Origin: Anaerolineae bacterium
GTDB lineage: Bacteria > Chloroflexota > Anaerolineae > Aggregatilineales > Phototrophicaceae
Length of the DNA stretch: 48,193 bases
Assembly: GCA_022826865.1 (NCBI GenBank)
Contig: JAJDUC010000130.1
Span: 1-48,193, forward strand
Reading direction: 5' to 3'
Shown here: positions 9,162 to 18,062 of the stretch, one piece after another
Position numbering within the stretch: position 1 is the first letter of the stretch
How the letters are laid out: every line of letters begins with the position of its first letter
Program-made: the position numbers and the translations under genes
The notes under the pieces: model-generated
The model's database searches: none
What the model was told of the DNA's origin: nothing
Seen by the model: only the letters and a program-made list of their open reading frames with translations

Positions 9162-9180
9162 ATCACATGTTGCCTTTCAT

Positions 9181-9915
9181 TTATCTTTCGGAATCTTTGC
9201 GATCGCCAAATATTGCGCGTCCGATACGAACGATAGTCGCGCCCTCTTCTATCGCAAGCGGATAATCGTCCGTCATGCCCATGCTCAATTCCGGCAAGGG
9301 CAGCTTCAGCGAACCAGCCAGCGCCTCGCGCAGCCCGTACAAGTCGGAAAAGACCTGGCGGATCGCCGCTTGCTCGGCTTGGAACGGCGCCATCGTCATT
9401 AGCCCGTTCACCCGCAGATTGGGCAGGGCTGCGATACTGCCTGCCGCGACCTGCAATTGATCCAGTATTGCACTGTCTCGATACCAATTGTAACCCGCCA
9501 GACCGTATTTGGATGCTTCCCCAGAGACATTTACCTCCAGGAGCAGGTCGACTTGGCGGCCCTGCTCCAGCGCAAATCGCGATAGCCGCTTGGCCAGACG
9601 CAAACTGTCAACCGATTGTACGACGTCAAATAGGGGCAGGACCTGCCTAGCCTTGCGGCTCTGCACGTGGCCGACCATGTGCCAGGTGACGGGGCTAGCC
9701 GTTTTCTCATTGACCTGCGGGATCTTGGCTTCAGCTTCTTCTACGCGGTTTTCGCCGATGTGTTGCAGCCCAGCTTCGACCGCGCTGATGATATCCGCTG
9801 GGGACTTCAGCTTGCTGACCGCTACGATCGTGATCTCCGCTGGATCCCGCCCGGCTTTGGCGCAAGCGTCGGCGATGCGGTCCTCGACCCGCTTGATTCT
9901 GTCCGCAATGCTCAT
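9181..9915 (-). CDS. ylmE: YggS/YlmE family pyridoxal phosphate homeostasis protein
   Basis: Single-domain PLP-binding TIM-barrel protein (PLPBP/PROSC family), which has no clear catalytic activity and maintains vitamin B6 and amino-acid balance. The PLP lysine is Lys35 in VAVSKLK; HIGENRVEE and a C-terminal SMGMTDDYPLAIEEGAT are hallmark motifs. The frame extends 49 codons upstream, but the ATG at 9915 overlaps the ylmD stop as ATGA and begins the conserved fold (244 aa). The overlap indicates translational coupling. Confidence 0.92.
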   Translation of the reverse strand: MSIADRIKRVEDRIADACAKAGRDPAEITIVAVSKLKSPADIISAVEAGLQHIGENRVEEAEAKIPQVNEKTASPVTWHMVGHVQSRKARQVLPLFDVVQSVDSLRLAKRLSRFALEQGRQVDLLLEVNVSGEASKYGLAGYNWYRDSAILDQLQVAAGSIAALPNLRVNGLMTMAPFQAEQAAIRQVFSDLYGLREALAGSLKLPLPELSMGMTDDYPLAIEEGATIVRIGRAIFGDRKDSER

Positions 9916-10688
9916 AAAGAAATCACCACCCCGAAGCGACCTGTGCGGCCGTTTTCCGCCCGATGCGAATAGAAATCCGCCGTGTTTTCGAATGTGCAGA
10001 TATCCAGAACTTTCACCTGTCTTAGTCCGGCGCCTTCCAAGTCTCGAATATTTGCGCGCCAAAGGTCAAATTGCCAGCACCCGCTTGCCGGATCAGGCGC
10101 GATCACATCGGCGCGCGGGCCGAAGTAAGCCAGCGCTTGCCCGACAACGTCCTGACCGACCGGGTAATTCCGGCGCGAAATAGCCGGCCCGATGACAGCC
10201 TGGATATCCGCGGGCTCACAACGGTAATTCCTTTGCATGGCGCGCACCATTCTAGCGGCCATCCCGTTTACCGTGCCTCGCCAGCCGGCATGCCCCAGCC
10301 CGATCGCCTTCTTCACAGCATCGTATAACAGCAGCGGCACGCAATCGGCATAGCGCATGACCAGGGGCGTATCGGCCAGGTTGGTGACAATCCCGTCCGC
10401 TTTGGGAATATCGCCATTGCCCGGCCCTGGGTTTGTCGCGGCAAGTATATCCACGCCATGAACCAGCCAACTGCTGACAGCCCGCGCCGGATTGACATCA
10501 ATGGCGCGGAACATACGGGCCTGGTTTTCTTTCACGGCGTCAAGATCGTCGCCATTTGAAGCCCCAACATTCAGCGAGCTCCAGTGCGATTTGCTAATGC
10601 CGCCCCGACGAGTAAAGATGCCGTGACGCAGGTCTGCCCAGCCTTCATTTCGATAATATGTCAGACCGTTGTGATTAACTCGCCGCAA
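9912..10688 (-). CDS. ylmD: YlmD/YfiH (LACC1-type) purine nucleoside phosphorylase family
   Basis: A 258-residue copper/zinc-containing family once called polyphenol oxidase or laccase-domain, now associated with purine nucleoside phosphorylase/deaminase activity and peptidoglycan editing (PgeF). Visible motifs are YADCVPLLLYD, GHAGWRGT and VIGPAISRRNY, which include the metal-binding Cys and His. It starts at a TTG (10688); GGAGG nine bases upstream supports this. First gene of a ylmD-ylmE-ylmG operon that lacks ylmF (sepF) in the usual position. Confidence 0.88.
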   Translation of the reverse strand: MRRVNHNGLTYYRNEGWADLRHGIFTRRGGISKSHWSSLNVGASNGDDLDAVKENQARMFRAIDVNPARAVSSWLVHGVDILAATNPGPGNGDIPKADGIVTNLADTPLVMRYADCVPLLLYDAVKKAIGLGHAGWRGTVNGMAARMVRAMQRNYRCEPADIQAVIGPAISRRNYPVGQDVVGQALAYFGPRADVIAPDPASGCWQFDLWRANIRDLEGAGLRQVKVLDICTFENTADFYSHRAENGRTGRFGVVISL

Positions 10689-10856
10689 TTGCGTCGCCTC
10701 CCCATGGCGAACCCCGCCATAATATTGATTCTACTACAGCATAGGGCAAGTCAAAGGTTAAAGGCGCAAACACGCCTGCCGAGGCAGTTCAGGCGCCCCC
10801 GACGACGCGCCGAAGAGACAGGCTGAGCTTTGTTCGACATAATCTGCATAGGCCTG

Positions 10857-10865
10857 TGCTAGAAT
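10857..10865 (+). promoter_or_regulatory. Extended -10 promoter element for comF
   Basis: TGC-TAGAAT, with a weak TCGACA 20 bases upstream as a possible -35. Transcription would start near 10872, so the GTG at 10856, which opens the frame, cannot be the start codon of this transcript. Confidence 0.5.
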
Positions 10866-10909
10866 CGATACAACTTATCCGAATTAGTTCCGGCGCAGAC
10901 TGGGCAAAC

Positions 10910-11587
10910 ATGTCGGTGAACACAGAGAGCGGCGCGCAGCAGTTGGAATGGCAGGCAACACGGGCGGCCAACTGGCTAATTGACCTGGTGTTTCCGCCCT
11001 GCTGCGGTCATTGCGGGCGGGTCGATTTTCGCTTCTGTGATTGCTGCCGGCGCAAACTCGCGCTGATTGCGCTGGATATCAGCGCAAGATCAGTCGAAAA
11101 CCTCGATGGCCTTTGCGCGACCGGGCCGCACCGAGGTCTGCTGCAGGACGCGCTGCAAGCCTTCAAATACGAGGGCGCGACCGGGCTGGCCGGCGCGTTG
11201 GCCACAAGGCTTTGCGCGGCCTTGCAGCGGCAGAGTTGGCCAATTGATCTCGTCGTTCCTGTGCCGCTCTTCGCCGACCGGCTGCAGGAAAGAGGGTATA
11301 ATCAGTCGCAACTTTTGAGCCAGCTCGTGGCCGAGACTTTGGATATCAATAGCAGTGCCGAGTGGCTGGCGCGCATTCGCGGAACGAGGCGGCAGGCGCG
11401 CCTCTCCCAAAGCGAGCGACACATGAATGTGAAGGACGCATTTTCAGCGAGCGCCCGCGTGAACGGCCTGTCGGTTCTGCTGATCGACGACGTGGTTACG
11501 ACCGGCTCCACGCTGCGAGAATGCGCCGGGGCGCTGCGCGCGCAAGGCGCCAGCGCTGTCTTCGCCCTAACCGTCAGTCACTCTTAA
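10910..11587 (+). CDS. comF: ComF family phosphoribosyltransferase-like protein
   Basis: ComF-type protein linked to natural DNA uptake in competent bacteria. The N-terminus has a CCGHC...CDCC zinc finger; the C-terminus has a type I phosphoribosyltransferase fold with the PRPP loop LLIDDVVTTGST. The family helps bring single-stranded DNA into the cell in transformable species. I chose the ATG at 10910 because the frame's first codon overlaps the -10 element. The HPF gene follows 27 bases after its stop, a pairing seen in many genomes. Confidence 0.87.
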   Translation: MSVNTESGAQQLEWQATRAANWLIDLVFPPCCGHCGRVDFRFCDCCRRKLALIALDISARSVENLDGLCATGPHRGLLQDALQAFKYEGATGLAGALATRLCAALQRQSWPIDLVVPVPLFADRLQERGYNQSQLLSQLVAETLDINSSAEWLARIRGTRRQARLSQSERHMNVKDAFSASARVNGLSVLLIDDVVTTGSTLRECAGALRAQGASAVFALTVSHS

Positions 11588-11614
11588 CCATCAAGTTGTC
11601 AAGCCAGGAGAATT

Positions 11615-12208
11615 ATGATGGACATCAGTCTTCATGGAGATGGCATAAAGATCACCGAGGCTCTGGAACAGTATACGCGCTCCAAAATCGACAGGCTGGA
11701 CCGTTATCTGCCTAACATTGCGCATGTTGGCGTCGAGCTAGCGATCATTCGCACGCATCGCGGCGCCGACCTTGCGATCGCGCAGATCACCATGCAGCAT
11801 TCGCGCGGCGCGATTCTACGAGCGGAAGAAAAGCTGGATATCGAAAATCGGGATACGATTCGCTTCGCCATCAACAAGGCGGTTGACAAATTGCACCGGC
11901 AAATCGACCGCTTCAAGAGCAAGCGCAAGAGCAAGAATCAGAAGGTCCGCGACCGTTATCGCGCGACAGTCGCCGAAATTGACATGGCCGAAGAGTTACC
12001 CGATTTCCGGGAGGCCGAAGAGACGCCGCAGACCGAGATATTCAGGCGCAAACTGGTCGAGATGATTCCGATGAACGAAGATGAGGCGATCGAGCAACTG
12101 GAGTTGCTGGATCATAATTTTTACATGTTCATGAACGCCGACAGCGACGAGATAAATGTGTTGTACCGCCGCAACAACGGGGGCTACGGCATCCTGGTTC
12201 CACAATAG
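11615..12208 (+). CDS. hpf: Ribosome hibernation promoting factor, long form
   Basis: The N-terminal 105 residues form the HPF/RaiA beta-alpha domain that occupies the ribosomal decoding region. Residues about 140-197 form the short C-terminal domain (RRKLVEMIPMNEDEAIEQLE, then HNFYMF) that dimerises and pairs two 70S ribosomes into 100S particles. The long form is typical of bacteria lacking separate RMF. Two adjacent ATGs exist (11615 and 11618). AGGAG at 11606-11610 is 4 bases from the first and 7 from the second, so the second is likely used. Confidence 0.92.
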   Translation: MMDISLHGDGIKITEALEQYTRSKIDRLDRYLPNIAHVGVELAIIRTHRGADLAIAQITMQHSRGAILRAEEKLDIENRDTIRFAINKAVDKLHRQIDRFKSKRKSKNQKVRDRYRATVAEIDMAEELPDFREAEETPQTEIFRRKLVEMIPMNEDEAIEQLELLDHNFYMFMNADSDEINVLYRRNNGGYGILVPQ

Positions 12209-12241
12209 CGCCGGCGCGGCCGTGTCAAACGCGGGGCGCCG

Positions 12242-12997
12242 CTATCCTTGCCGCCAGAGCGACGTCAGCATCTGATACTTGCGATACTCATAGCGCGCCA
12301 TCATCAGAGAAAGCCGCAAGCCGTGCCAACGATCGCGGTAGCCGCCAAGCGTGACATAACGCCAGTAGAATTGGCGCAGCGGCTGTAAGATGAAATTGTG
12401 CTGCCGCGGCCGAACACCCTTCTTGTACAAACTTTGAGCATCGTAGCGCGCGTACCTTTCCTGCTTGTCCATGAATTGTTCCACATCGCGATAGTTGTAG
12501 TGAACGATTGGATTGCGGATCGTTCCTTCGTCGCCATAGAGCTTGACGACCTCGTGCACGGGCCTGGCGGTGTCGTAATAAGCTTGGCCAACCCGCAGCA
12601 GCCGCGTTTGGAAATCGGGATACCAGCCCGCGCCTTTGGTCAATATCCCAAAGATGTAATTGTGACGCGGCAGGCGCCAGCCGGCGTAATCCGGCAAGGC
12701 GAGCTTATCGCGAATTTCCGACGCCAGCGCTTCGCTGATGCGTTCATCAGCATCGACAAAGAGCACCCAATCCGTCATCTCATCGGCGGCGTCCAGCGCG
12801 GCATTGCGCTGTTCGGCGTAGTTTTCAAATTCGTGCTGAAAGATGTCCGCGCCGAAGCGCTGGGCAATGGCGACGGTGTCATCGGTGCTAAAGGAGTCAA
12901 ATACAATGACGCGATCGGCAAAGCGCAGCGTCTTGATGCAATCGGCGATATGCTCGGATTCGTTGTGGGTCAACACGATGGCCGTAAGGTGCGTCAT
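12242..12997 (-). CDS. Family 2 glycosyltransferase (WaaE/KdtX-like)
   Basis: GT-A fold enzyme that transfers a sugar from a nucleotide donor. Motifs: TAIVLTHNES at the N-terminus, DSFSTDDT, and the metal-binding FVDADERI. The C-terminal half resembles lipopolysaccharide core beta-1,4-glucosyltransferases (WaaE/KdtX), although the acceptor here need not be LPS. Its ATG overlaps the stop of the preceding glycosyltransferase as ATGA, indicating coupled translation. Confidence 0.85.
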   Translation of the reverse strand: MTHLTAIVLTHNESEHIADCIKTLRFADRVIVFDSFSTDDTVAIAQRFGADIFQHEFENYAEQRNAALDAADEMTDWVLFVDADERISEALASEIRDKLALPDYAGWRLPRHNYIFGILTKGAGWYPDFQTRLLRVGQAYYDTARPVHEVVKLYGDEGTIRNPIVHYNYRDVEQFMDKQERYARYDAQSLYKKGVRPRQHNFILQPLRQFYWRYVTLGGYRDRWHGLRLSLMMARYEYRKYQMLTSLWRQG

Positions 12998-13926
12998 GAC
13001 GTCGCCATCTCAATAACAGTTTTGAAGGCGCGCTCCAGTTCCGCATCGCTGTCGCGCAAGCTGCGCAGGCGGCGCCGCATTCCCAGAACAACGAGTTGCC
13101 GCGCCAACCGCCGTTTCCAAATGGGAAAGTGTTTATCGTACAATAATAGCCTACTTTTCCACAGATGGATCAGGCTGCGCGGAGCAGCCTGCGAAGTGCT
13201 GCTGCCGCCGATATGCGTCACGTGGGCTTCGGGCACGCAATGGATGCGCCAGCCCGCGTCTTTGATGCGCCAAGCCCAATCGATCTCCTCGCAGTAGATG
13301 AAGAAGTTTTCGTCAAAGAAGCCGGTCTTCAAAATCACATCGCGCTTGAGCATCATGGTCGCGCCCAGCGTGAAATCAACGTCAAAAGACTCCCCCCCGG
13401 CATAAGCGGCGCGGGCATAACGCCCGTTGAAGCCGCCCTCGATCAAGCGGCCGGGCGTCGGGAATAGCTCCGCCCAGATCTGCGCCAGATCCGGAAAGCG
13501 AAAGGCGCTGTGCTGAAAGCTGCCGTCGACATAGGTCAGGCGCGCGCCCACAGCCCCAACGCCCGCGCTGGCTTGCAAAGCGTCAAATAAGCGACGGCAA
13601 GCGCCGGCATGCGTCACCGTGTCCGGATTGAGGAGATAGACAGCCGCCGGCAAGGCCTCGACTGTTGCGCCGCCCCCGAAACCCATCCGGCGCATCGCCA
13701 GATTATTGGCCGCGCCGAAACCGATGTTCGCCGCGGCGACGATCAAGCGCACCTGGCTGAAGCGATCGCGAATGATTTCGACCGTTTGGTCGCTGGAGCC
13801 GGAATCGACCAGCCACACTTGATGTTTCAGCCCGCTCGACCCCAGATCGTCGAGCAGGCTCTCTAGCGCCGCCACGATCACATCGGCGTTATTCCAGGTG
13901 ACGATTACGGTCGCTAAGTCCGTCAT
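12994..13926 (-). CDS. Family 2 glycosyltransferase (rhamnosyltransferase-like)
   Basis: GT2 family protein of 310 residues. It begins with LATVIVTWNNADV and continues with VDSGSSDQT and LLNPDT in the DXD position, then FDENFFIYCEEIDWAWR, a motif typical of dTDP-rhamnosyl and related transferases. It follows the large Ig-like membrane protein gene by 19 bases and overlaps the next glycosyltransferase by four. The three genes probably serve a cell-envelope glycan or glycoprotein. Confidence 0.85.
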   Translation of the reverse strand: MTDLATVIVTWNNADVIVAALESLLDDLGSSGLKHQVWLVDSGSSDQTVEIIRDRFSQVRLIVAAANIGFGAANNLAMRRMGFGGGATVEALPAAVYLLNPDTVTHAGACRRLFDALQASAGVGAVGARLTYVDGSFQHSAFRFPDLAQIWAELFPTPGRLIEGGFNGRYARAAYAGGESFDVDFTLGATMMLKRDVILKTGFFDENFFIYCEEIDWAWRIKDAGWRIHCVPEAHVTHIGGSSTSQAAPRSLIHLWKSRLLLYDKHFPIWKRRLARQLVVLGMRRRLRSLRDSDAELERAFKTVIEMATS

Positions 13927-13945
13927 CCGGCGTCCACCCGCCCGA

Positions 13946-15349
13946 TCAACCGGTCCCGGCGGCGGCCGGATCCGCGATCATAATAGAGCGCATGCCAACG
14001 TGATTGTTGCGCAGGCTGATGGCGACGTCCTCATGAATCAACCCGGCCCAGCAATTCTGCGGGTTGCGCGCCATCGCTTCGATCATGCGCACCGCCCCCC
14101 AAACCACAGCTTGCGTCTTGGCTGGCAGGTATCGGTAGGTATTGCCGCTGGCTTCGTCATAAATTTCCGTCAGGTCTTCATCCGAGGCGATCGCCCAGCG
14201 ATATGGAAAGCTGGACATTGATGTTTCGCATTGGATGCCGACGCGCCAGACGCCGGATTCATCGAATTTTCCCAAGGTCCCCGCCAGTTGGTCTTGACGG
14301 TAAACCGTGCCGGGCGGCGGGCCGCTGGTTCTTATTGGTACGTCGCCGTAATTGTCTACGGTCAAGCTGAAGACCAGCATGTGGCCAACCGGTATTGTGA
14401 TCTGTTGAGAATAGGCGAGCGATCCGGAATACGAAGGCCTGGGCAGCAATTCGCCGGGCATGTCGGCTGTCGCGAAGTACTTGTCGGCGAAGGGCTGGAC
14501 CGCGAAGGCGACATCAACGCTGGGCGCTTGCGGCTGAATCTCGGCGTATGGCTTGCCGCCGGTTTCGATAGTCAGCAAGCCTTCCCGGCGCATCCTTTGC
14601 CCGACTTTGTCCTGCGCCAGCGCCACCACTTTGTAGGCGCCATCGGGCGGCGGATCAGCGCCCAAATCAATGCCGCCTTCGTAATCATAGCGGTGCCGGC
14701 CCGCCTCGCCATATTGCCGCTCTTCGACGCGCGCCGAAATTGGAATGCGCGCCCCGTCCGGCCCGAGTAGGAAGACATCGAGCCGTTCAACATCCTTTTC
14801 CAGGTATACGTTGATGCTGACCCGATCGGCGACGCCGTCTTGATTGGGCGAAAAGATCGAGGGCGAGATGGCAAATTCAGACATGATGGGCAAGGGCGTA
14901 TCGCCATCTTCGACATTCAAGCTTCCGCTTGCGCTCATGGTTTCGCCATCAGCGCCGCTGGCGTCCAGGCGCCAGGTGTACCGGCCATTTGGAATCAGCC
15001 GCCGCTCTACCTGTCCGGGCAGGTTCTCGCCCGCCAGTAGAAAGCCATCCACCACGCCGCTGAATAGCACGCTAAACTCGCCATCGCCACGCGCTTGATC
15101 TTGCCGGAAGTAGAAAGCGCTTCCTGCATCGGCAGTCAGCGACAAGCTGATTGACGCTGGACGCGACAGCGTATATTCAAAGATTGCGACATCATTTTCG
15201 CCATCGGCATTGGGGCTGATCGTTCCACGATCAAATCCGGCGCCAGCGATCAGAGGAAGTGGTGGCCGCAAGACCAGGCTGCCTATCGCAAGAACAAGGA
15301 CCAAGCCAATTGCGGCTGCGGCGACGGCAGGAATAACAGATATGCGCAT
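13946..15349 (-). CDS. Membrane-anchored protein with SPNxDGxxD Ig-like modules
   Basis: One N-terminal hydrophobic anchor (about residues 5-27) is followed by an extracytoplasmic region. Two modules each begin with the calcium-loop-like SPNADGEND and SPNQDGVAD, resembling FlgD-Ig/CHU_C modules. A third region (last 180 residues) is beta-rich, with no hit I recognise. The frame opens at a TTG (15373); I chose the ATG at 15349, which starts just before the hydrophobic stretch. Neither has a strong ribosome-binding site. It is the first gene of an operon with two glycosyltransferases and may be a surface or glycan-associated protein. Confidence 0.7.
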   Translation of the reverse strand: MRISVIPAVAAAAIGLVLVLAIGSLVLRPPLPLIAGAGFDRGTISPNADGENDVAIFEYTLSRPASISLSLTADAGSAFYFRQDQARGDGEFSVLFSGVVDGFLLAGENLPGQVERRLIPNGRYTWRLDASGADGETMSASGSLNVEDGDTPLPIMSEFAISPSIFSPNQDGVADRVSINVYLEKDVERLDVFLLGPDGARIPISARVEERQYGEAGRHRYDYEGGIDLGADPPPDGAYKVVALAQDKVGQRMRREGLLTIETGGKPYAEIQPQAPSVDVAFAVQPFADKYFATADMPGELLPRPSYSGSLAYSQQITIPVGHMLVFSLTVDNYGDVPIRTSGPPPGTVYRQDQLAGTLGKFDESGVWRVGIQCETSMSSFPYRWAIASDEDLTEIYDEASGNTYRYLPAKTQAVVWGAVRMIEAMARNPQNCWAGLIHEDVAISLRNNHVGMRSIMIADPAAAGTG

Positions 15350-15399
15350 AAATGGCCGTTCTGTCTGGTTCAATATCAGTTCAGTTCTATAGATGCCAT

Positions 15400-15408
15400 T
15401 TTATACCA
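15400..15408 (-). promoter_or_regulatory. Extended -10 promoter of the Ig-like/glycosyltransferase operon
   Basis: Read on the minus strand: TGG-TATAAA followed by AT. No convincing -35 at 17 bases. Transcription would start near 15393, 20-45 bases before the candidate start codons. Confidence 0.5.
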
Positions 15409-15500
15409 ATGGGACGCGATAGAGCCTCAGAGATTCAGCCCATTGTTCGCGCCCGACACAATCTGATCCTTACACGCTGTGCCCTGGGCCACCGGCGGTC

Positions 15501-15530
15501 TTTACATCAGGCAACACCTGGGGCTATACT
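15501..15530 (+). promoter_or_regulatory. Sigma-70-type promoter of lon
   Basis: -35 TTTACA (15501-15506) and -10 TATACT (15525-15530) with an 18-base spacer. Transcription would start near 15537, 28 bases before the start codon. I see no CIRCE-type inverted repeat nearby. Confidence 0.55.
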
Positions 15531-15564
15531 TCGAACGCGCAGGTAGCATGCGAAGGCCGGTCTC

Positions 15565-18006
15565 TTGCCAAAGGATGCGACGCAGCAGCTCAAGACAATT
15601 GCCAATGCCGCGCCGCGGAGAGACGGCGTGGTCGAATTGCCCCTTGTCGTCGTGGAAGACCAGGTCCTCTTCCCGCAGATTCTAAGCCTGGTGCAGTTGA
15701 AAAACGAAATCTTCAAGCAAGCGGCCAACCATGCCCGGGAACAAAGGCAGACATTGATCGCTTGCAAGCTGCGATCCGATCGCGATGGCGGCCAGCTCAT
15801 TGAACAGATTCACTCCGTCGGCACGGAATTCGCGCCCGGCGAGTTCACTGAACTGGACAAAGACAGCCTGCAATTGCTGGCGCAGGGCCGCAGGCGCGTC
15901 CAGATCCTTGAGATCAGCCAGAATGGCTCTTATCCGGTCGCCATCGCGCGCCCCCTGGTGGACGGTCCCGTTGCGCCCAATACGCTCGATTCCCTTGCTA
16001 CGGCGCTGATAGAGCTTTTCAAACACAACAGCCAATTCAACGAAGCGACTCCCGACAACGTTGTCAAATACATTCTCAGCGTTGAGGACCCGGGCCAGCT
16101 CTGTGATTCGCTGGCGTCAATTCTCCCGCTGCAAGCCGACGACTTGCAGCAGCTGCTGGAATTGGATGATGTCGAGATGCGGCTGGAACGGTTGGCCGCC
16201 TTAATCACTGCCGACTTGCGCGACAATGAAATTCACGATGAGGTGCATACACGCCTGCAAGATGAAATCGCCGCCAATCAGCGCGAGATGTACTTGCGCG
16301 AACAAATGCGCGTCATTCAGCAAGAACTGGGCGACGGCGATGTCTTCCAGCAAGAGATTCATGAATTGACGGAAAAGGTGCGCGCGGCGAACCTGCCCAG
16401 CGAAGCGAATGAAAAGGCGCTGAAAGAGATTTCGCGATTGGGCGTGATTCCCCCGATGTCACCCGAGTCCGGCGTGATCTATACCTACCTCGATCGTCTC
16501 TTGACGCTGCCCTGGAGCACCGTCAGCGAAGAAAATCTCGACCTTCAGAATGCCGAAGACATCCTGGAGCGCGCCCATTATGGATTGAGAAAAATCAAGG
16601 CGCGCATCCTGGAACATATCGCCGTGCGCAAACTGGCGCGTGACAAAATGAAGAGCCCGATCCTGTGTTTTGTCGGCCCGCCCGGCGTGGGCAAGACCTC
16701 CCTGGGCAAAAGCATTGCCGACGCTTTGGGCTGCAAGTTCTTGCGCATCAGCCTGGGCGGCGTGCGCGATGAAGCCGAGATTCGCGGGCATCGCCGAACA
16801 TACATCGGCTCCATGCCCGGGCGGATTCTGCAGCAAATGGAACGCGTCGAGACCATCAACCCGGTGTTCATGCTGGATGAAATCGACAAGATGAGTTCGG
16901 ACTTTCGCGGCGATCCCGCCTCGGCCATGCTTGAAGTGCTGGATCCGGAACAGAATCAGAATTTTGTCGATCACTACCTGGAAGTTCCTTACGATTTGTC
17001 CAAGGTGACTTTCATCACTACGGCCAATGATCTGTATTCCATTCCGGAAGCGCTTGAAGACCGACTCGAAGTCATCGAATTCAAAGGCTATTCGGAAGAA
17101 GAGAAGATCCAGATCGCGCGCCGCTTCCTCATTCCAAAACAATTGGAAGCCAACGGCGTCGCCGAGGCGCGGATTCGCTTCTCGACCGCGGCTCTGCAGC
17201 ATATCATTCGGCATTATACATATGAGAGCGGCGTACGCAGCCTGGAGCGTGAAATCGCCAATATGTGCCGCAAGATCGCGCGCCAGGCGGCCGCCAAGCG
17301 CAAGTTCGCGCGGCGCCTTACACCGGCCATCATCGAGAAACACCTGGGCCCGCCGCAGATGCTCGATTCCAAGGTGAATCGCAGCGATGCAATCGGCATC
17401 GCCAGCGGTTTGGTCTGGACGCCGAATGGCGGCGAGATCCAGACGGTCGAAGTCACGCTTGTGACGGGCAAAGGCAATCTCATGCTCACCGGCCAACTAG
17501 GCGATGTTTTGCAAGAATCGGCGCATATCGCCCTGAGTTATCTGCGCGCGCGCGCCCACGAGTTTGCCCTGCCTGCGGAAGACTTCGAGAATTATGACAT
17601 CCACATCCACATGCCGGAGGGCGCCGTGCCAAAAGACGGACCATCGGCGGGCATTACCCTGGCGACAGCGCTGATCTCGGCATTTGCCGAGCGGCCTGTG
17701 AGCGCCAACTACGCCATGACCGGCGAGATTACGCTGCGTGGTCACATCCTTCCGGTCGGCGGCGTGGTGGAAAAGATCCTGGCCGGGCGCCGCAGAAACA
17801 TTCCACATATCATCTTGCCCAAGGACAATCGCAAGGATTTGCATGATCTGCCTAAAGCGGTGGTCAAAGACATTTCAGTCCAGCTTGTAGAGGACATGCA
17901 GGATGTGCTGGAGTTGGTCTTGCGCGAAGCGCCAACACGGCGCCAGCGAGACATCGAGGCGGAAAAGCGTCAGCAAGATGGCGACCAGGGCGAAGGCGGC
18001 GCCTGA
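15565..18006 (+). CDS. lon: ATP-dependent Lon protease
   Basis: Cytoplasmic AAA+ protease that degrades misfolded and regulatory proteins. The N-terminal substrate-binding domain begins with ELPLVVVEDQVLFPQ; the ATPase has Walker A GPPGVGKTS (about 371) and Walker B VFMLDEIDKM. The protease domain has catalytic Ser694 in PKDGPSAG and Lys737 in VVEKILAG, with the expected 43-residue separation. Length (813 aa) is normal, with a short charged C-terminal tail. Start is a TTG with AAGG nine bases upstream; no in-frame ATG fits. A promoter lies just upstream. Confidence 0.97.
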   Translation: MPKDATQQLKTIANAAPRRDGVVELPLVVVEDQVLFPQILSLVQLKNEIFKQAANHAREQRQTLIACKLRSDRDGGQLIEQIHSVGTEFAPGEFTELDKDSLQLLAQGRRRVQILEISQNGSYPVAIARPLVDGPVAPNTLDSLATALIELFKHNSQFNEATPDNVVKYILSVEDPGQLCDSLASILPLQADDLQQLLELDDVEMRLERLAALITADLRDNEIHDEVHTRLQDEIAANQREMYLREQMRVIQQELGDGDVFQQEIHELTEKVRAANLPSEANEKALKEISRLGVIPPMSPESGVIYTYLDRLLTLPWSTVSEENLDLQNAEDILERAHYGLRKIKARILEHIAVRKLARDKMKSPILCFVGPPGVGKTSLGKSIADALGCKFLRISLGGVRDEAEIRGHRRTYIGSMPGRILQQMERVETINPVFMLDEIDKMSSDFRGDPASAMLEVLDPEQNQNFVDHYLEVPYDLSKVTFITTANDLYSIPEALEDRLEVIEFKGYSEEEKIQIARRFLIPKQLEANGVAEARIRFSTAALQHIIRHYTYESGVRSLEREIANMCRKIARQAAAKRKFARRLTPAIIEKHLGPPQMLDSKVNRSDAIGIASGLVWTPNGGEIQTVEVTLVTGKGNLMLTGQLGDVLQESAHIALSYLRARAHEFALPAEDFENYDIHIHMPEGAVPKDGPSAGITLATALISAFAERPVSANYAMTGEITLRGHILPVGGVVEKILAGRRRNIPHIILPKDNRKDLHDLPKAVVKDISVQLVEDMQDVLELVLREAPTRRQRDIEAEKRQQDGDQGEGGA

Positions 18007-18062
18007 AAAGCGCCCGTCAATGCGCCGCCGAACGCGGCGCCCGCAATACGGCCCTTAGCGCC

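Noticed and set aside
16459..17496. Long minus-strand frame (345 codons) inside lon
   Set aside because: It is antisense to conserved Lon coding sequence, has no family motif, and such frames are expected in GC-rich genes.
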